A program made the position numbers and the translations under genes. Of a stretch of DNA of 64,000 bases, positions 17,087 to 26,535 are shown piece by piece. The stretch is from an uncultured Paracoccaceae bacterium (GTDB lineage Bacteria > Pseudomonadota > Alphaproteobacteria > Rhodobacterales > Rhodobacteraceae). The notes under the pieces are model-generated. The model was given only the letters and a program-made list of their open reading frames with translations, had not been told where the DNA came from and made no database searches. Position 1 is the stretch's first letter. The number at the start of each line of letters is the position of its first letter. The stretch lies in assembly GCA_947492585.1 (NCBI GenBank), contig CANLND010000002.1, positions 167,093-231,092 of the forward strand, given 5' to 3'.

Positions 17087-17911
17087 ATGACCAATCCCGA
17101 TCTCATCCACGACGAAACCGCAGGCATAGAACGCCTTACTGAGATCATGAAAAGATTGCGTGACCCAGACAGCGGATGCCCCTGGGACATCGAACAGACC
17201 TTCGCCACGATTGCACCCTACACCATCGAAGAGGCCTATGAAGTGGCCGATGCGATCGAACGTGAAGCCTGGGATGAACTGAAGGGAGAACTGGGTGATT
17301 TGTTGTTCCAATCGGTGTTTCATGCCCAGATGGCAGCCGAAGCCGGGCATTTTACCTTTCAGGATGTGGTCACAACCATGTCCAACAAAATGGTCAGCCG
17401 ACACCCGCATGTCTTTGGCGATGAAAGCCGCGACAAATCTGCCGACCAACAAACCGCGGACTGGGAGGCGATCAAAGCGCAAGAGCGCGCCGCCAAAGCT
17501 GAAACCGGCACGCTGGACGGAGTCGCCTTGGGCCTGCCCGCCCTTTTGCGCGCCTACAAATTGCAAAAACGCGCCGCGCGGGTTGGGTTCGACTGGCCTG
17601 TTGTTGATGATGTGATCGCCAAGATCGCCGAAGAAAGCGCCGAACTGGTCGAGGCGCGCGCAGAGTTGACCCAAACCGAGGTCGCAGAAGAATTTGGCGA
17701 TCTGATGTTTGTGATGGCCAACTTGGGCCGGCATCTGGGCGTCGAACCCGAAGCGGCCCTGCGCGCGGCAAACGCCAAATTCACCCGGCGCTTTCACGGC
17801 GTAGAAGCAAAACTGGCCGCCCGTGGCAAAACCCCAGAACAGAGCGATTTGGCCGAAATGGACGCGCTTTGGGACGCGGTCAAAGCGGACGAGCGCAGCA
17901 CCAAAGCCTAA
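17087..17911 (+). CDS. mazG: Nucleoside triphosphate pyrophosphohydrolase MazG
   Basis: This 274-residue protein has two tandem MazG domains. The first (about 10-115) begins Arg-Leu-Arg-Asp-Pro-x-x-Gly-Cys-Pro-Trp-Asp and contains the Glu-x-x-Asp metal motif Gly-Glu-Leu-Gly-Asp-Leu-Leu-Phe. The second (about 165-250) has Glu-Glu-Phe-Gly-Asp-Leu-Met-Phe. The enzyme hydrolyses NTPs to NMP and pyrophosphate, helps clear non-canonical nucleotides and in E. coli lowers ppGpp-linked stress. ATG 17087 is chosen because homologues start there; an upstream in-frame ATG at 17003 would overlap the divergent M20 gene. Confidence 0.94.
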   Translation: MTNPDLIHDETAGIERLTEIMKRLRDPDSGCPWDIEQTFATIAPYTIEEAYEVADAIEREAWDELKGELGDLLFQSVFHAQMAAEAGHFTFQDVVTTMSNKMVSRHPHVFGDESRDKSADQQTADWEAIKAQERAAKAETGTLDGVALGLPALLRAYKLQKRAARVGFDWPVVDDVIAKIAEESAELVEARAELTQTEVAEEFGDLMFVMANLGRHLGVEPEAALRAANAKFTRRFHGVEAKLAARGKTPEQSDLAEMDALWDAVKADERSTKA

Positions 17912-17996
17912 CATAGCCCACAGACGCGCCACACTGGACAGAGCCGCCGCCCGCCCGCCAACCTGACCCAACGCGCCACAGATCAACGGATCCATC

Positions 17997-18938
17997 ATGA
18001 CCCGCCACAAGGTTATCATTGATACCGACCCAGGACAGGACGACGCCGTCGCCATTTTACTCGCCCTAGCCAGCCCAGATGAGATTGACCTACTGGGACT
18101 TACCTGTGTTGCCGGTAACGTGCCGCTGGAGCGCACGCAAACCAATGCGCGCATCATATGCGAAGTGGCGGGCAAACCTGAAACAGCCATCCGCGCGGGC
18201 TGTGATGCTCCGATGCGGCGCCCACTTGTTACCGCCGAACATGTGCACGGCAAAACTGGCCTGGACGGTCCTGATCTATTTGAACCCTCGATGCCCCTAA
18301 CCGACGGGCATGGCGTTGACTTCATCATCGAGACCCTGCGCCGCGAACCTGCCGGCAGCGTCACGCTCTGTACACTGGGCCCACTGACCAACATCGGCAG
18401 CGCCTTTCAACGCGCGCCTGACATCATCGCACGTGTCAAAAAGTTGGTCATGATGGGCGGGGCCTATTTTGAAGTAGGCAACATCACACCCGCGGCGGAG
18501 TTCAACATTTACGTCGACCCAGAAGCCGCTGAAATTGTGTTTAAATCTGGCGTTCCGATTGTGGTCATGCCGCTGGACGTGACCCATAAGGTTCTGGCGA
18601 CAAAACCCCGCGTTGACGCCCTTCGCGCCCTCAACAGTCGGGTTGGTATTTTCACCGCTGAGATGCTCGACTTCTTTGAACGCTTTGACGTAGCAAAATA
18701 TGGCAGCGCAGGTGGTCCGTTGCACGATCCTTGCGTTATTGCCTATCTCCTGCAACCGGATCTATTTTCAGGCCGTCATGTGAACGTGGAAATCGAAACC
18801 CAATCCGAATTGACCCTTGGGATGACGGTCGCAGACTGGTGGGGCGTTACGGATCGTGCGGCAAATGCCCTGTTCATCGGTCAGGTCGATGCTGATGGAT
18901 TCTTTGATCTCTTAACCAAAAGACTGGCCAGATTATGA
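17997..18938 (+). CDS. Inosine/uridine-preferring nucleoside hydrolase
   Basis: This 313-residue protein has the calcium-binding N-terminal motif Asp-Thr-Asp-Pro-Gly-Gln-Asp-Asp (about residues 9-16). It also has Met-Met-Gly-Gly-Ala near residue 150, Asn-Ile-Tyr-x-Asp-Pro-Glu-Ala near residue 170 and the catalytic His region near residue 240. It splits ribonucleosides into base and ribose for salvage. Preference for purine or pyrimidine (RihA, RihB or RihC class) cannot be decided from the motifs. The stop overlaps the following GNAT gene by four bases (ATGA). mazG lies 85 bases upstream on the same strand, so a nucleotide-salvage transcript is plausible. Confidence 0.92.
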   Translation: MTRHKVIIDTDPGQDDAVAILLALASPDEIDLLGLTCVAGNVPLERTQTNARIICEVAGKPETAIRAGCDAPMRRPLVTAEHVHGKTGLDGPDLFEPSMPLTDGHGVDFIIETLRREPAGSVTLCTLGPLTNIGSAFQRAPDIIARVKKLVMMGGAYFEVGNITPAAEFNIYVDPEAAEIVFKSGVPIVVMPLDVTHKVLATKPRVDALRALNSRVGIFTAEMLDFFERFDVAKYGSAGGPLHDPCVIAYLLQPDLFSGRHVNVEIETQSELTLGMTVADWWGVTDRAANALFIGQVDADGFFDLLTKRLARL

Positions 18939-19384
18939 GCACCGCCCTCCACCTCGCAAAGCCTGAAAACCTGGATCAAGTGCTCACACTTGTCGTCGCC
19001 TTTCACCAAGAATGTGGCCTGAGCAGCACCGACGACCACCGCCGCGCCGGGATTGAGCCGCTGCTGAACGGTCACCCCTACGGCGTTATCTACCTGATCG
19101 GCCCCGCCCGCGCGCCGATTGGGTATGTGGTTATTACGCTAGGCTGGTCGCTGGAGTTTGGCGGGATGGACGGATTTGTCGATGAGATATACATCCGTCC
19201 CCCCGTGCGTGGTCGTGGCATCGCAACCGAAGTGCTGCTGGAGCTGCCCAAAACGCTGGCCGCAGCAGGCGTCAAAGCGCTACATCTCGAAGTTGACCGC
19301 GAAAATGAAACCGCCCAGCGCCTCTATGCACGCACACGGTTTATCCCGCGTGACCGCTACATGCTGATGACAAAAGAACTTTGA
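18935..19384 (+). CDS. GNAT family N-acetyltransferase
   Basis: This 149-residue protein shows the GNAT fold. A substrate-binding N-terminal half is followed by strand beta-4 with the acetyl-CoA loop Arg-Pro-Pro-Val-Arg-Gly-Arg-Gly-Ile (about residues 88-96). The closing motif B is Leu-Glu-Val-Asp-Arg-Glu-Asn-Glu-x-Ala-x-x-Leu-Tyr. The start overlaps the nucleoside hydrolase stop by four bases, so the two are translated together. The substrate is unknown; the coupling does not by itself tell it. The region to 19421 holds no further gene. Confidence 0.85.
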   Translation: MSTALHLAKPENLDQVLTLVVAFHQECGLSSTDDHRRAGIEPLLNGHPYGVIYLIGPARAPIGYVVITLGWSLEFGGMDGFVDEIYIRPPVRGRGIATEVLLELPKTLAAAGVKALHLEVDRENETAQRLYARTRFIPRDRYMLMTKEL

Positions 19385-19421
19385 TCCTTCAAAAATCATC
19401 AAAGCCCGCCGTCTTCTCGTG

Positions 19422-19874
19422 CTAAACAAGAACATACTCTGAAAACATCGCCGCTTCACCGCGTTTCAATCCCGACGCATCCACCAACGGCCAGATCGTT
19501 GCATTGCGAATTTCAAACCGCTGGCCTGTCGTGGAAATACGCACGCCCCTATAGTTACCAATCCACCCCACATTACGCATTTTCTCGAACATGCTCTCGC
19601 GTTCCTTGCGATGCATAGATTCAGCAGTCAATCGTGATTCTGTAGTTACCAATTTACCCCAAGGCATCTCAAACACACTTTGTGCAAATAAATTCCCATA
19701 AGTCAAAATCGGATCCGCTGCGGTACAATGCGACAATACGGCAAAGGGGGCGGTGTACAGGGCTTCGGCCGTTGCCGGCGCCACCAACGGCCGCCCGGTT
19801 ATCTGCCGAAAGCTCGACATCAACAGATCGGCATGCGACTCTTGAAAGTTATTGGCTAAGGATGGGATCTGCAT
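19422..19874 (-). CDS. MEKHLA domain-containing protein
   Basis: This 150-residue protein consists of a single MEKHLA (PAS-like) domain. Matching family features are His-x-x-x-Ala-Asp-Pro-Ile-Leu-Thr-Tyr-Gly-Asn near residue 60, Ser-Arg-Leu-Thr-Ala-Glu-x-Met-His-Arg near residue 85 and Tyr-Arg-Gly-Val-Arg-Ile-Ser near residue 110. PAS-like domains sense small molecules or light, but no ligand is known to me for the stand-alone bacterial form. Two in-frame ATG codons exist. The one at 19889 lies in the T-run of the enolase terminator and has no ribosome binding site. The one at 19874 has GAGG in front and is preferred. Confidence 0.8.
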   Translation of the reverse strand: MQIPSLANNFQESHADLLMSSFRQITGRPLVAPATAEALYTAPFAVLSHCTAADPILTYGNLFAQSVFEMPWGKLVTTESRLTAESMHRKERESMFEKMRNVGWIGNYRGVRISTTGQRFEIRNATIWPLVDASGLKRGEAAMFSEYVLV

Positions 19875-19888
19875 AGGAGCCTCGCGCA

Positions 19889-19919
19889 TAAAAAAGCCCC
19901 ACCAGACTGGCGGGGCTTT
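19889..19919 (-). terminator. Intrinsic terminator of eno
   Basis: On the minus strand AAAGCCCC, one G, CC, a 5-base loop and GGTGGGGCTTT pair over 11 positions with one G-U wobble, followed by a T-run at 19895-19890. The wobble pairs only in the minus-strand RNA, which supports that direction. It lies 36 bases after the eno stop and ends immediately before the MEKHLA gene. Confidence 0.9.
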
Positions 19920-19954
19920 GGATGTATCAATCTGGTACGGATGTACCAGATCGG

Positions 19955-21268
<1,314 letters not shown>

Positions 21269-21379
21269 TCATATCAGGCAGAGGTAAAATGTAAACCATT
21301 TTCGTTACCGCTAACGGATGGATCTTCGCAGTTTAGGGCTAACATGCAACGTGTTTGCGCAAACGCATATTGATCACCG

Positions 21380-22264
21380 TTACACCGGTATTGATCTGGA
21401 TTGTCGCAACAATCGGTGCTCCCGCAAAAACGTATAAAAACCCGACCCAATTACCAATGCGGCCCCTGTCAGCGTCAGCGCATCAGGGCGTTCGCCAAAA
21501 ACCACGACTCCAACCGCAAGGGAGAACAACAAACGGGTGTATCGGAAGGGCGTCACCACAGACGCATCGGCAACACGCATTGCTGTCACAATTGCAAAAT
21601 AACCGATAACACCAAAAAACACCCCCCCCGCCAACATCCACCAATGCCAGACTTTAGGTGCAATCAATGGCTCAGCGTCCAGCCAGATCAAAAACAATCC
21701 CGACGGCACGACCGCAGCAAAGGCCTGAAAGCTCAACACCGTAGACGGGATTTTGGCATCCATCCCGCGTGTCAAAAGATCCCGTATCGCCACGCCCAGA
21801 ACGGTAACCAGAACCAAAAGAGTCGTGGCATCAAACCCGTTTAACCCTGGCTGGATGATCAATATCACCCCCGAAAACCCAACGGCAATGGCGCTCCAGC
21901 GGCGCCATCCAACATGTTCCCCTAAAAACAGCGCGGCCCCCATGGTGATCACCAAAGGCGTCGCCTGAAAGACGGCAGCAACAGTGGATAAATCCACCTG
22001 CGCAAGCGCGACAACATATGCCATAGCAGACAAAGATTCGGCGCCAGCACGCAACATAGGCCGCCAAGTCCAGGCCGCAGGCATGCTCAGACGGTGGCCT
22101 TGAAGTTTGGCCCAGATCGCAAACACTGTCCCGCTGCCAACACATAACATCACCAGCACTTGCCCCTCGTGCATGGTATGGGACAACGCTTTGATAAAGG
22201 TATCTTCCAGCGTAAATCCCACCATAGCCAGCAGGACAAACAAAATGCCATGTACATTGTTCAT
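21380..22264 (-). CDS. DMT superfamily (EamA) membrane transporter
   Basis: This 294-residue protein has about ten hydrophobic helices arranged as two EamA repeats. The second repeat begins near residue 150, and each repeat ends with a Gly/Glu-rich turn (Phe-Leu-Gly-Glu-His in the first, Val-Phe-Gly-Glu-Arg-Pro in the second). Members export or import small metabolites such as amino acids, nucleotides or quaternary compounds; the substrate is not readable here. ATG 22264 is chosen because AAGGTGG lies just upstream; an earlier in-frame ATG at 22288 lacks one. It stands alone between eno and the Fur-type gene, with a two-hairpin repeat upstream. Confidence 0.86.
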   Translation of the reverse strand: MNNVHGILFVLLAMVGFTLEDTFIKALSHTMHEGQVLVMLCVGSGTVFAIWAKLQGHRLSMPAAWTWRPMLRAGAESLSAMAYVVALAQVDLSTVAAVFQATPLVITMGAALFLGEHVGWRRWSAIAVGFSGVILIIQPGLNGFDATTLLVLVTVLGVAIRDLLTRGMDAKIPSTVLSFQAFAAVVPSGLFLIWLDAEPLIAPKVWHWWMLAGGVFFGVIGYFAIVTAMRVADASVVTPFRYTRLLFSLAVGVVVFGERPDALTLTGAALVIGSGFYTFLREHRLLRQSRSIPV

Positions 22265-22411
22265 GTGGCCACCTTTGCACAAATTCAAACGCAGACCGCT
22301 CTACATGGGGTCTGATCCGGGTGCCTGATCATTTGCGACAAAACACACACATTCTGTGCACGCCGCCATCACTAAGCACGCCACGCATCGATGAGCCCCC
22401 CCCAGCATCTT

Positions 22412-22479
22412 GTTGGCAAAAAGTACCCTGAGGTGAATTGAAGCCAGCGCCGCTGGTTTCAAGAGGGGCAAAGCCCCTA
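22412..22479 (+). repeat. Roseobacter intergenic two-hairpin element, copy C
   Basis: The head TTGGCAAAAAGTACCCTGAGGTGA is followed by a long first hairpin: TTGAAGCCAGC (22438-22448), loop GCC, GCTGGTTTCAA (22452-22462), 11 bp with one G-T pair. The second hairpin is AGGGGC / GCCCCT around AAA (22464-22478). The first stem has no sequence in common with copy A apart from its TTG and CAA ends, yet pairs perfectly. It lies between the DMT transporter promoter side and the 3' end of the Fur-type gene. Confidence 0.7.
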
Positions 22480-22510
22480 TGCACCTCTGACAACACTTAC
22501 GCGTTTCTGG

Positions 22511-22924
22511 TCAGGACGTTTTCACCGGCACGCCATACAGTTCAAGCTTATGCCCACGCAACTCATACCCCAGTTTGCGCGCAATCTTTTCTTGCAAGGC
22601 CTCGATCTCAGGATCACAAAATTCAATCACCTTCCCAGTGTTCAAATCGATCAGATGGTCATGGTGATCCCGTTCAGCATCCTCATAGCGCGCGCGCCCG
22701 TCGCCAAACTCCAGCCGTTCCAAAATACCCGCTTCTTCAAAGAGTTTCACAGTACGGTAGACCGTCGCAATGGAAATGCCGGCGTCCAGAGTGCTGGCGC
22801 GTTTGTACAGTTCTTCCACATCCGGATGGTCGGCACTGTCCTGCAACGTCTGCGCAATGACGCGGCGTTGCCCGGTCATTCGCAGGCCCTTGGCTTCGCA
22901 GCGGGCGATAATCGTTTTGGACAT
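22511..22924 (-). CDS. Fur/Mur family metalloregulator
   Basis: This 137-residue Fur-superfamily repressor has a winged-helix N-domain (about 1-80) with Tyr-Arg-Thr-Val in the recognition helix region. The metal-binding C-domain contains His-His-Asp-His near residue 90. The Cys-x-x-Cys pair that binds structural zinc in enterobacterial Fur is replaced by Asp-x-x-Thr, as is usual for the alphaproteobacterial Fur/Mur group. Such proteins often respond to manganese and control manganese uptake. It is not Irr-like in its N-terminus. No metal transporter is nearby, so the metal is inferred from family only. ATG 22924 matches homologues; the frame is open to 22966. Confidence 0.87.
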   Translation of the reverse strand: MSKTIIARCEAKGLRMTGQRRVIAQTLQDSADHPDVEELYKRASTLDAGISIATVYRTVKLFEEAGILERLEFGDGRARYEDAERDHHDHLIDLNTGKVIEFCDPEIEALQEKIARKLGYELRGHKLELYGVPVKTS

Positions 22925-23170
22925 CGCGGTCTTTCCTTTTGTCGAACAAGCAGGCGTCAGAGCCATCTGTATCTATCGAAGTTTTGCCGGCGCGAAAACC
23001 GGGTTTTATTGGGTTTACCCGGTTGACAAGTGCCTTATCCACAGTCATCTGCGGGTCAACTTCGGTTTTTTGGCCCTGTGCGACCTTTTGCACAGCCAAC
23101 CACGTATCAGCCTGGCGTCCCTGACCACCCCTGTGGTCCCTGCGGGTGCGGCTGCGAAAAGGACTACAGC

Positions 23171-24475
23171 TTGAGCGAATTTGCCTCAATGGAGCTGCCC
23201 AAGCAGCTCATGACCCGTATTGAAGAGCTTGGATACACCGAGCCCACCCCCATTCAGGCACGTGCAATCCCGCACGCCCTGCAGGGGCGTGATGTCTTGG
23301 GCCTGGCCCAAACAGGCACCGGTAAAACGGCGGCCTTTGGCATTCCGTTGATCTCGCAGATGATGGGCTATGGCCGTAAACCTGCTGCGGGCACCGCCCG
23401 TGGACTGATTCTGGCACCAACGCGTGAATTGGTAAACCAGATTGCCGCGAACCTCAAAGGTCTGACCGAGGGCACGCCCGTGCGCGTCACTCTGCTGGTC
23501 GGCGGCGTTTCAATCAACCCGCAGATCACGCGCCTGTCGCGCGGCACCGATATTCTGGTGGCAACCCCGGGCCGGCTGTTGGACATTCTGGACCGGCGCG
23601 CCGTTGATCTGGGGTCTTGTGATTTTCTGGTTCTGGATGAAGCGGACCAGATGCTGGACATGGGCTTTATCCATGCATTGCGCAAAATTGCCCCCCTTCT
23701 ACCTGCGGAACGCCAAACCATGCTGTTTTCGGCCACCATGCCAAAACAAATGAACGAGCTGGCCAGCACCTACCTAAAAAGCCCGGTGCGCATCGAAGTC
23801 ACACCTCCTGGCAAGCCTGCTGCGAAGGTCACGCAATCGATCCACTTTATTGCCAAAGCGGAGAAATTGTCGCTCCTGAAAGAGCTGCTGGCAAAACACG
23901 CAGATGAGCGCACGCTGATCTTTGGCCGCACCAAACACGGCATGGAACGGCTGATGAAGACACTGGACAAGGCCGGCTTTGCTGCGGCCGCGATCCACGG
24001 CAACAAAAGTCAGGGCCAGCGCGAACGGGCGTTGAACGCGTTCAAATCAGGTGAAGTCAAAGTTCTGGTTGCCACTGATGTTGCCGCGCGGGGGCTCGAC
24101 ATCCCGGACGTGAAATTTGTCTACAACTACGAACTGCCAAATGTGGCGGATGCCTATGTGCACCGCATTGGCCGGACTGCGCGAGCAGGCAAAGACGGCG
24201 AAGCTGTGGCTTTTTGTGCACCGGATGAGATGGACGAACTGAAGGCCATCGAGAAAACCATGAAAATCTCCATTCCGGTGGCCTCGGGCCGCCCATGGGA
24301 ACCTGTTCCTGGTGCCGAAAAATCCGGACGGGGCAATGGCCCACGTCGCGGTGGTCGCCCCGGCGGTGGACGTCCCGGCGGCGGTGGTGGCAAACCCGGT
24401 GGTCCGCGTCGTCGCGGCGGCGGTGGCGGTAAACCCGGTCAGGGTGGCGGCGGTCGTTCCCGCGCAGCCCAATAA
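23171..24475 (+). CDS. DEAD-box ATP-dependent RNA helicase with glycine-rich tail
   Basis: The protein is about 434 residues. Visible motifs in order are: the Q motif before Pro-Thr-Pro-Ile-Gln; Ala-Gln-Thr-Gly-Thr-Gly-Lys-Thr; Pro-Thr-Arg-Glu-Leu; Thr-Pro-Gly-Arg; Asp-Glu-Ala-Asp; Ser-Ala-Thr; and His-Arg-Ile-Gly-Arg-Thr-Ala-Arg in the second RecA domain. The last 60 or so residues are Gly/Arg/Pro repeats that bind RNA non-specifically. It resembles RhlE-type helicases of ribosome assembly or mRNA turnover. The open frame extends to an ATG at 23030, but that part has no family similarity. TTG 23171, with AAAGGA eight bases upstream, places the Phe-x-x-Met-Glu-Leu-Pro start correctly. Confidence 0.93.
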   Translation: MSEFASMELPKQLMTRIEELGYTEPTPIQARAIPHALQGRDVLGLAQTGTGKTAAFGIPLISQMMGYGRKPAAGTARGLILAPTRELVNQIAANLKGLTEGTPVRVTLLVGGVSINPQITRLSRGTDILVATPGRLLDILDRRAVDLGSCDFLVLDEADQMLDMGFIHALRKIAPLLPAERQTMLFSATMPKQMNELASTYLKSPVRIEVTPPGKPAAKVTQSIHFIAKAEKLSLLKELLAKHADERTLIFGRTKHGMERLMKTLDKAGFAAAAIHGNKSQGQRERALNAFKSGEVKVLVATDVAARGLDIPDVKFVYNYELPNVADAYVHRIGRTARAGKDGEAVAFCAPDEMDELKAIEKTMKISIPVASGRPWEPVPGAEKSGRGNGPRRGGRPGGGRPGGGGGKPGGPRRRGGGGGKPGQGGGGRSRAAQ

Positions 24476-24488
24476 ATTGATACGTGTA

Positions 24489-24555
24489 GAGGGGGGCTTA
24501 GCCCCCTCGCGCCTTTTCTGGCGCTCACCCCCAGGGTATTTTCGCCAAAAAGAAG
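24489..24555 (-). repeat. Roseobacter intergenic two-hairpin element, copy D
   Basis: Read on the minus strand: head TTTTTGGCGAAAATACCC, then TGGGGGTGA, hairpin 1 GCGCC / GGCGC around AGAAAA, hairpin 2 GGGGGC / GCCCCC around TAA. It fills almost the whole gap between the convergent helicase and selO genes, so it may serve as their shared transcript end. Confidence 0.7.
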
Positions 24556-24558
24556 CCC

Positions 24559-25962
24559 TTATGTACCGCAGAACGTTGCCTTGACCTCTTGTGTCGAGGT
24601 CGGCGGCTGGCGGAGATCCTCGGCGTCGGGCTGCTCTTCGAACGGCGCCTTGAGAACTTGTGACAGCCGTTCAAAGGGGCGCAGATCTCCTGCGACGGCT
24701 GCGGTGATCATCTCTTCGATCACATGATTGCGCGGAATGAAGACCGGGTTTACGCGCTGCATCCCCTGTATCGCGTCAGGTTCGTTTGCGATCCGTCGGT
24801 GCCACCGCTCCTGCCACGCATGAGGAATGTCCGGACATTGAGCGTTGTCACATAGGGATCTGAACGTATTGGTGAAATCCAGCTTCGCATCGCTCATGTG
24901 TTGCAACAGGTCTCTGATCAAGCTTTCATCATTGTCCTGTACGTTTGAAATCCCAATTTTGGCTGCAAAACACTGACGCCGACGTGCCTGAATCAGTCCC
25001 GGCATCGCGTGCACGATTTCGGTTGCCTCTTCGACCACCGTTTCCGGCGCATCGTATTGTTGGATCAGCGCCGTGGCCAACTGAGCCAAGTTCCAGACCG
25101 CGATATCTGGTTGATTGGCATAGGCGTAGCGCCCCATCTGATCGATCGACGAAAAGACACGCTGCGGGTGATAGACATCCATAAAGGCACAGGGGCCATA
25201 GTCGATGGTCTCGCCGACAATCGAGCTGTTATCAGTGTTCATCACGCCGTGGATAAAGCCAACGCTGAGCCAACTCGCAATGAGATCCACCTGCGCGTCT
25301 CTGACCGCGCGCAACAGGCCCATCGGCCCTTGGGCTGCTGGGAAATGCCGCTGAAGGGCATATTCGGTCAGTGTTTTGAGAGACTCAGTGTCACCCCGCG
25401 CCGCAAACACCTGAAAGGTGCCCACGCGCAGATGGCTTTGGGCAACACGGGTCAGAACCGCCCCCGGCAGGCCGGTTTCGCGCCAGACTGTTTCGCCTGT
25501 AGCCACCGCTGCCAGCGCCCGGGTCGTTGGGATGCCCAACGCATGCATGGCCTCTGACACCACATACTCCCGCAGCACAGGTCCAAGCCAGGCACGGCCA
25601 TCGCCATTTCTGGAATATGGCGTCCGACCAGATCCTTTGAGTTGCAGATCGCGGCGAATGCCGTCGCGCCCGACCACCTCCCCCAACAGAACAGCACGCC
25701 CATCCCCCAGCTGTGGATTGAAATGCCCAAACTGATGACCGGCATAAAGCTGCGCCAGAGGCTCGGCCCCGACGGGCATCTGATTGCCCGAAAAAACCTC
25801 TGCCAAAGCAACCGGATCACGGTCCGAAATTTTCAAATTTCCTGCAAGTTCAGCATTATAAGCCAGCAGATGCGGCGTTGTGACGGGCTGAGGCGCCTGC
25901 CGTGTATAAAAGGCCGATGGGAGGCGGGCGAATGTGTTGTCAAAGGGGATCGAGACTGTCAT
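24559..25962 (-). CDS. selO: Protein adenylyltransferase SelO (YdiU/UPF0061)
   Basis: This 467-residue pseudokinase-fold enzyme is close to the 478 of E. coli SelO. Recognisable family stretches are Tyr-Ala-Gly-His-Gln-Phe-Gly near residue 68, Gly-Ser-Gly-Arg-Thr-Pro-Tyr-Ser-Arg near residue 110 and Gly-Val-Met-Asn-Thr-Asp-Asn near residue 238, with the metal-binding Asp-Tyr-Gly-Pro shortly after. SelO transfers AMP to Ser, Thr or Tyr of target proteins and has been linked to redox stress. A Cys residue near the C-terminus is present (Phe-Cys-Gly-Thr), fitting the family's regulatory disulfide. It is convergent with the helicase and divergent from the cupin gene, 53 bases apart. Confidence 0.95.
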   Translation of the reverse strand: MTVSIPFDNTFARLPSAFYTRQAPQPVTTPHLLAYNAELAGNLKISDRDPVALAEVFSGNQMPVGAEPLAQLYAGHQFGHFNPQLGDGRAVLLGEVVGRDGIRRDLQLKGSGRTPYSRNGDGRAWLGPVLREYVVSEAMHALGIPTTRALAAVATGETVWRETGLPGAVLTRVAQSHLRVGTFQVFAARGDTESLKTLTEYALQRHFPAAQGPMGLLRAVRDAQVDLIASWLSVGFIHGVMNTDNSSIVGETIDYGPCAFMDVYHPQRVFSSIDQMGRYAYANQPDIAVWNLAQLATALIQQYDAPETVVEEATEIVHAMPGLIQARRRQCFAAKIGISNVQDNDESLIRDLLQHMSDAKLDFTNTFRSLCDNAQCPDIPHAWQERWHRRIANEPDAIQGMQRVNPVFIPRNHVIEEMITAAVAGDLRPFERLSQVLKAPFEEQPDAEDLRQPPTSTQEVKATFCGT

Positions 25963-26015
25963 GTCCTTTACATATGCCGCGTGGCGAAAAATGCCAGTTC
26001 AATCGGAGCCGTCCC

Positions 26016-26435
26016 ATGACCGCTGACGAAATCATTGCAACACTCGATTTGCAGCCGCACCCCGAAGGGGGATGGTATCGTCAGACCTGGGCGGCAGAAA
26101 ATGCCGGTCGCCCAACCGGGACCTGCATCTACTTCCTCCTGAAAGCAGGAGAGCGCAGCCATTGGCACCGGGTCGATGCCTCCGAGATCTGGCTGTTCCA
26201 TGCAGGAGCACCACTGGTTCTGTCTGTCGCTGAACGTGACCAAGGGCCTGCAATTGACCACTGCCTGTCACCGGATCTGTCAGAAGGTCGGCCGCAAATA
26301 TTGGTGCCGCCACATCATTGGCAGGCCGCGCGCAGCACAGGTGCATATACGCTGGTCAGCTGCACAGTTTCACCGGGTTTCAATTTTGATGGGTTTGAAC
26401 TAGCGCCAGATGGGTTTGACATCCCGCGCGCCTAA
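26016..26435 (+). CDS. Cupin-fold protein of the DUF985 family
   Basis: This 139-residue protein has the DUF985 opening Leu-x-Pro-His-Pro-Glu-Gly-Gly-Trp-Tyr-Arg-Gln-Thr near residue 13. The core is Ser-His-Trp-His-Arg-Val-Asp-Ala-Ser-Glu-Ile-Trp-x-x-His-Ala-Gly, where the two His and Glu are the probable metal ligands. Family structures show a beta-barrel of unknown enzymatic role. ATG 26016 with GGAG upstream is preferred to an earlier in-frame ATG at 25902 inside selO on the other strand. The following 100 bases (26436-26535) hold no gene. Confidence 0.85.
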   Translation: MTADEIIATLDLQPHPEGGWYRQTWAAENAGRPTGTCIYFLLKAGERSHWHRVDASEIWLFHAGAPLVLSVAERDQGPAIDHCLSPDLSEGRPQILVPPHHWQAARSTGAYTLVSCTVSPGFNFDGFELAPDGFDIPRA

Positions 26436-26535
26436 AAAGAACTCAACATAAAATTCTGGTCAGACAGAAAAGCAGCCCTCCCCCCCTTTTTGGAAATCTG
26501 GGCAAAGGCGCTGTTTTCTGGTGGCTGGGTTTATT

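Noticed and set aside
17045..18394. 449-codon open frame on the minus strand across mazG and the nucleoside hydrolase gene
   Set aside because: Both plus-strand genes have clear motifs; the antisense product has Phe/Gly/Gln-rich low-complexity content and no recognisable domain.
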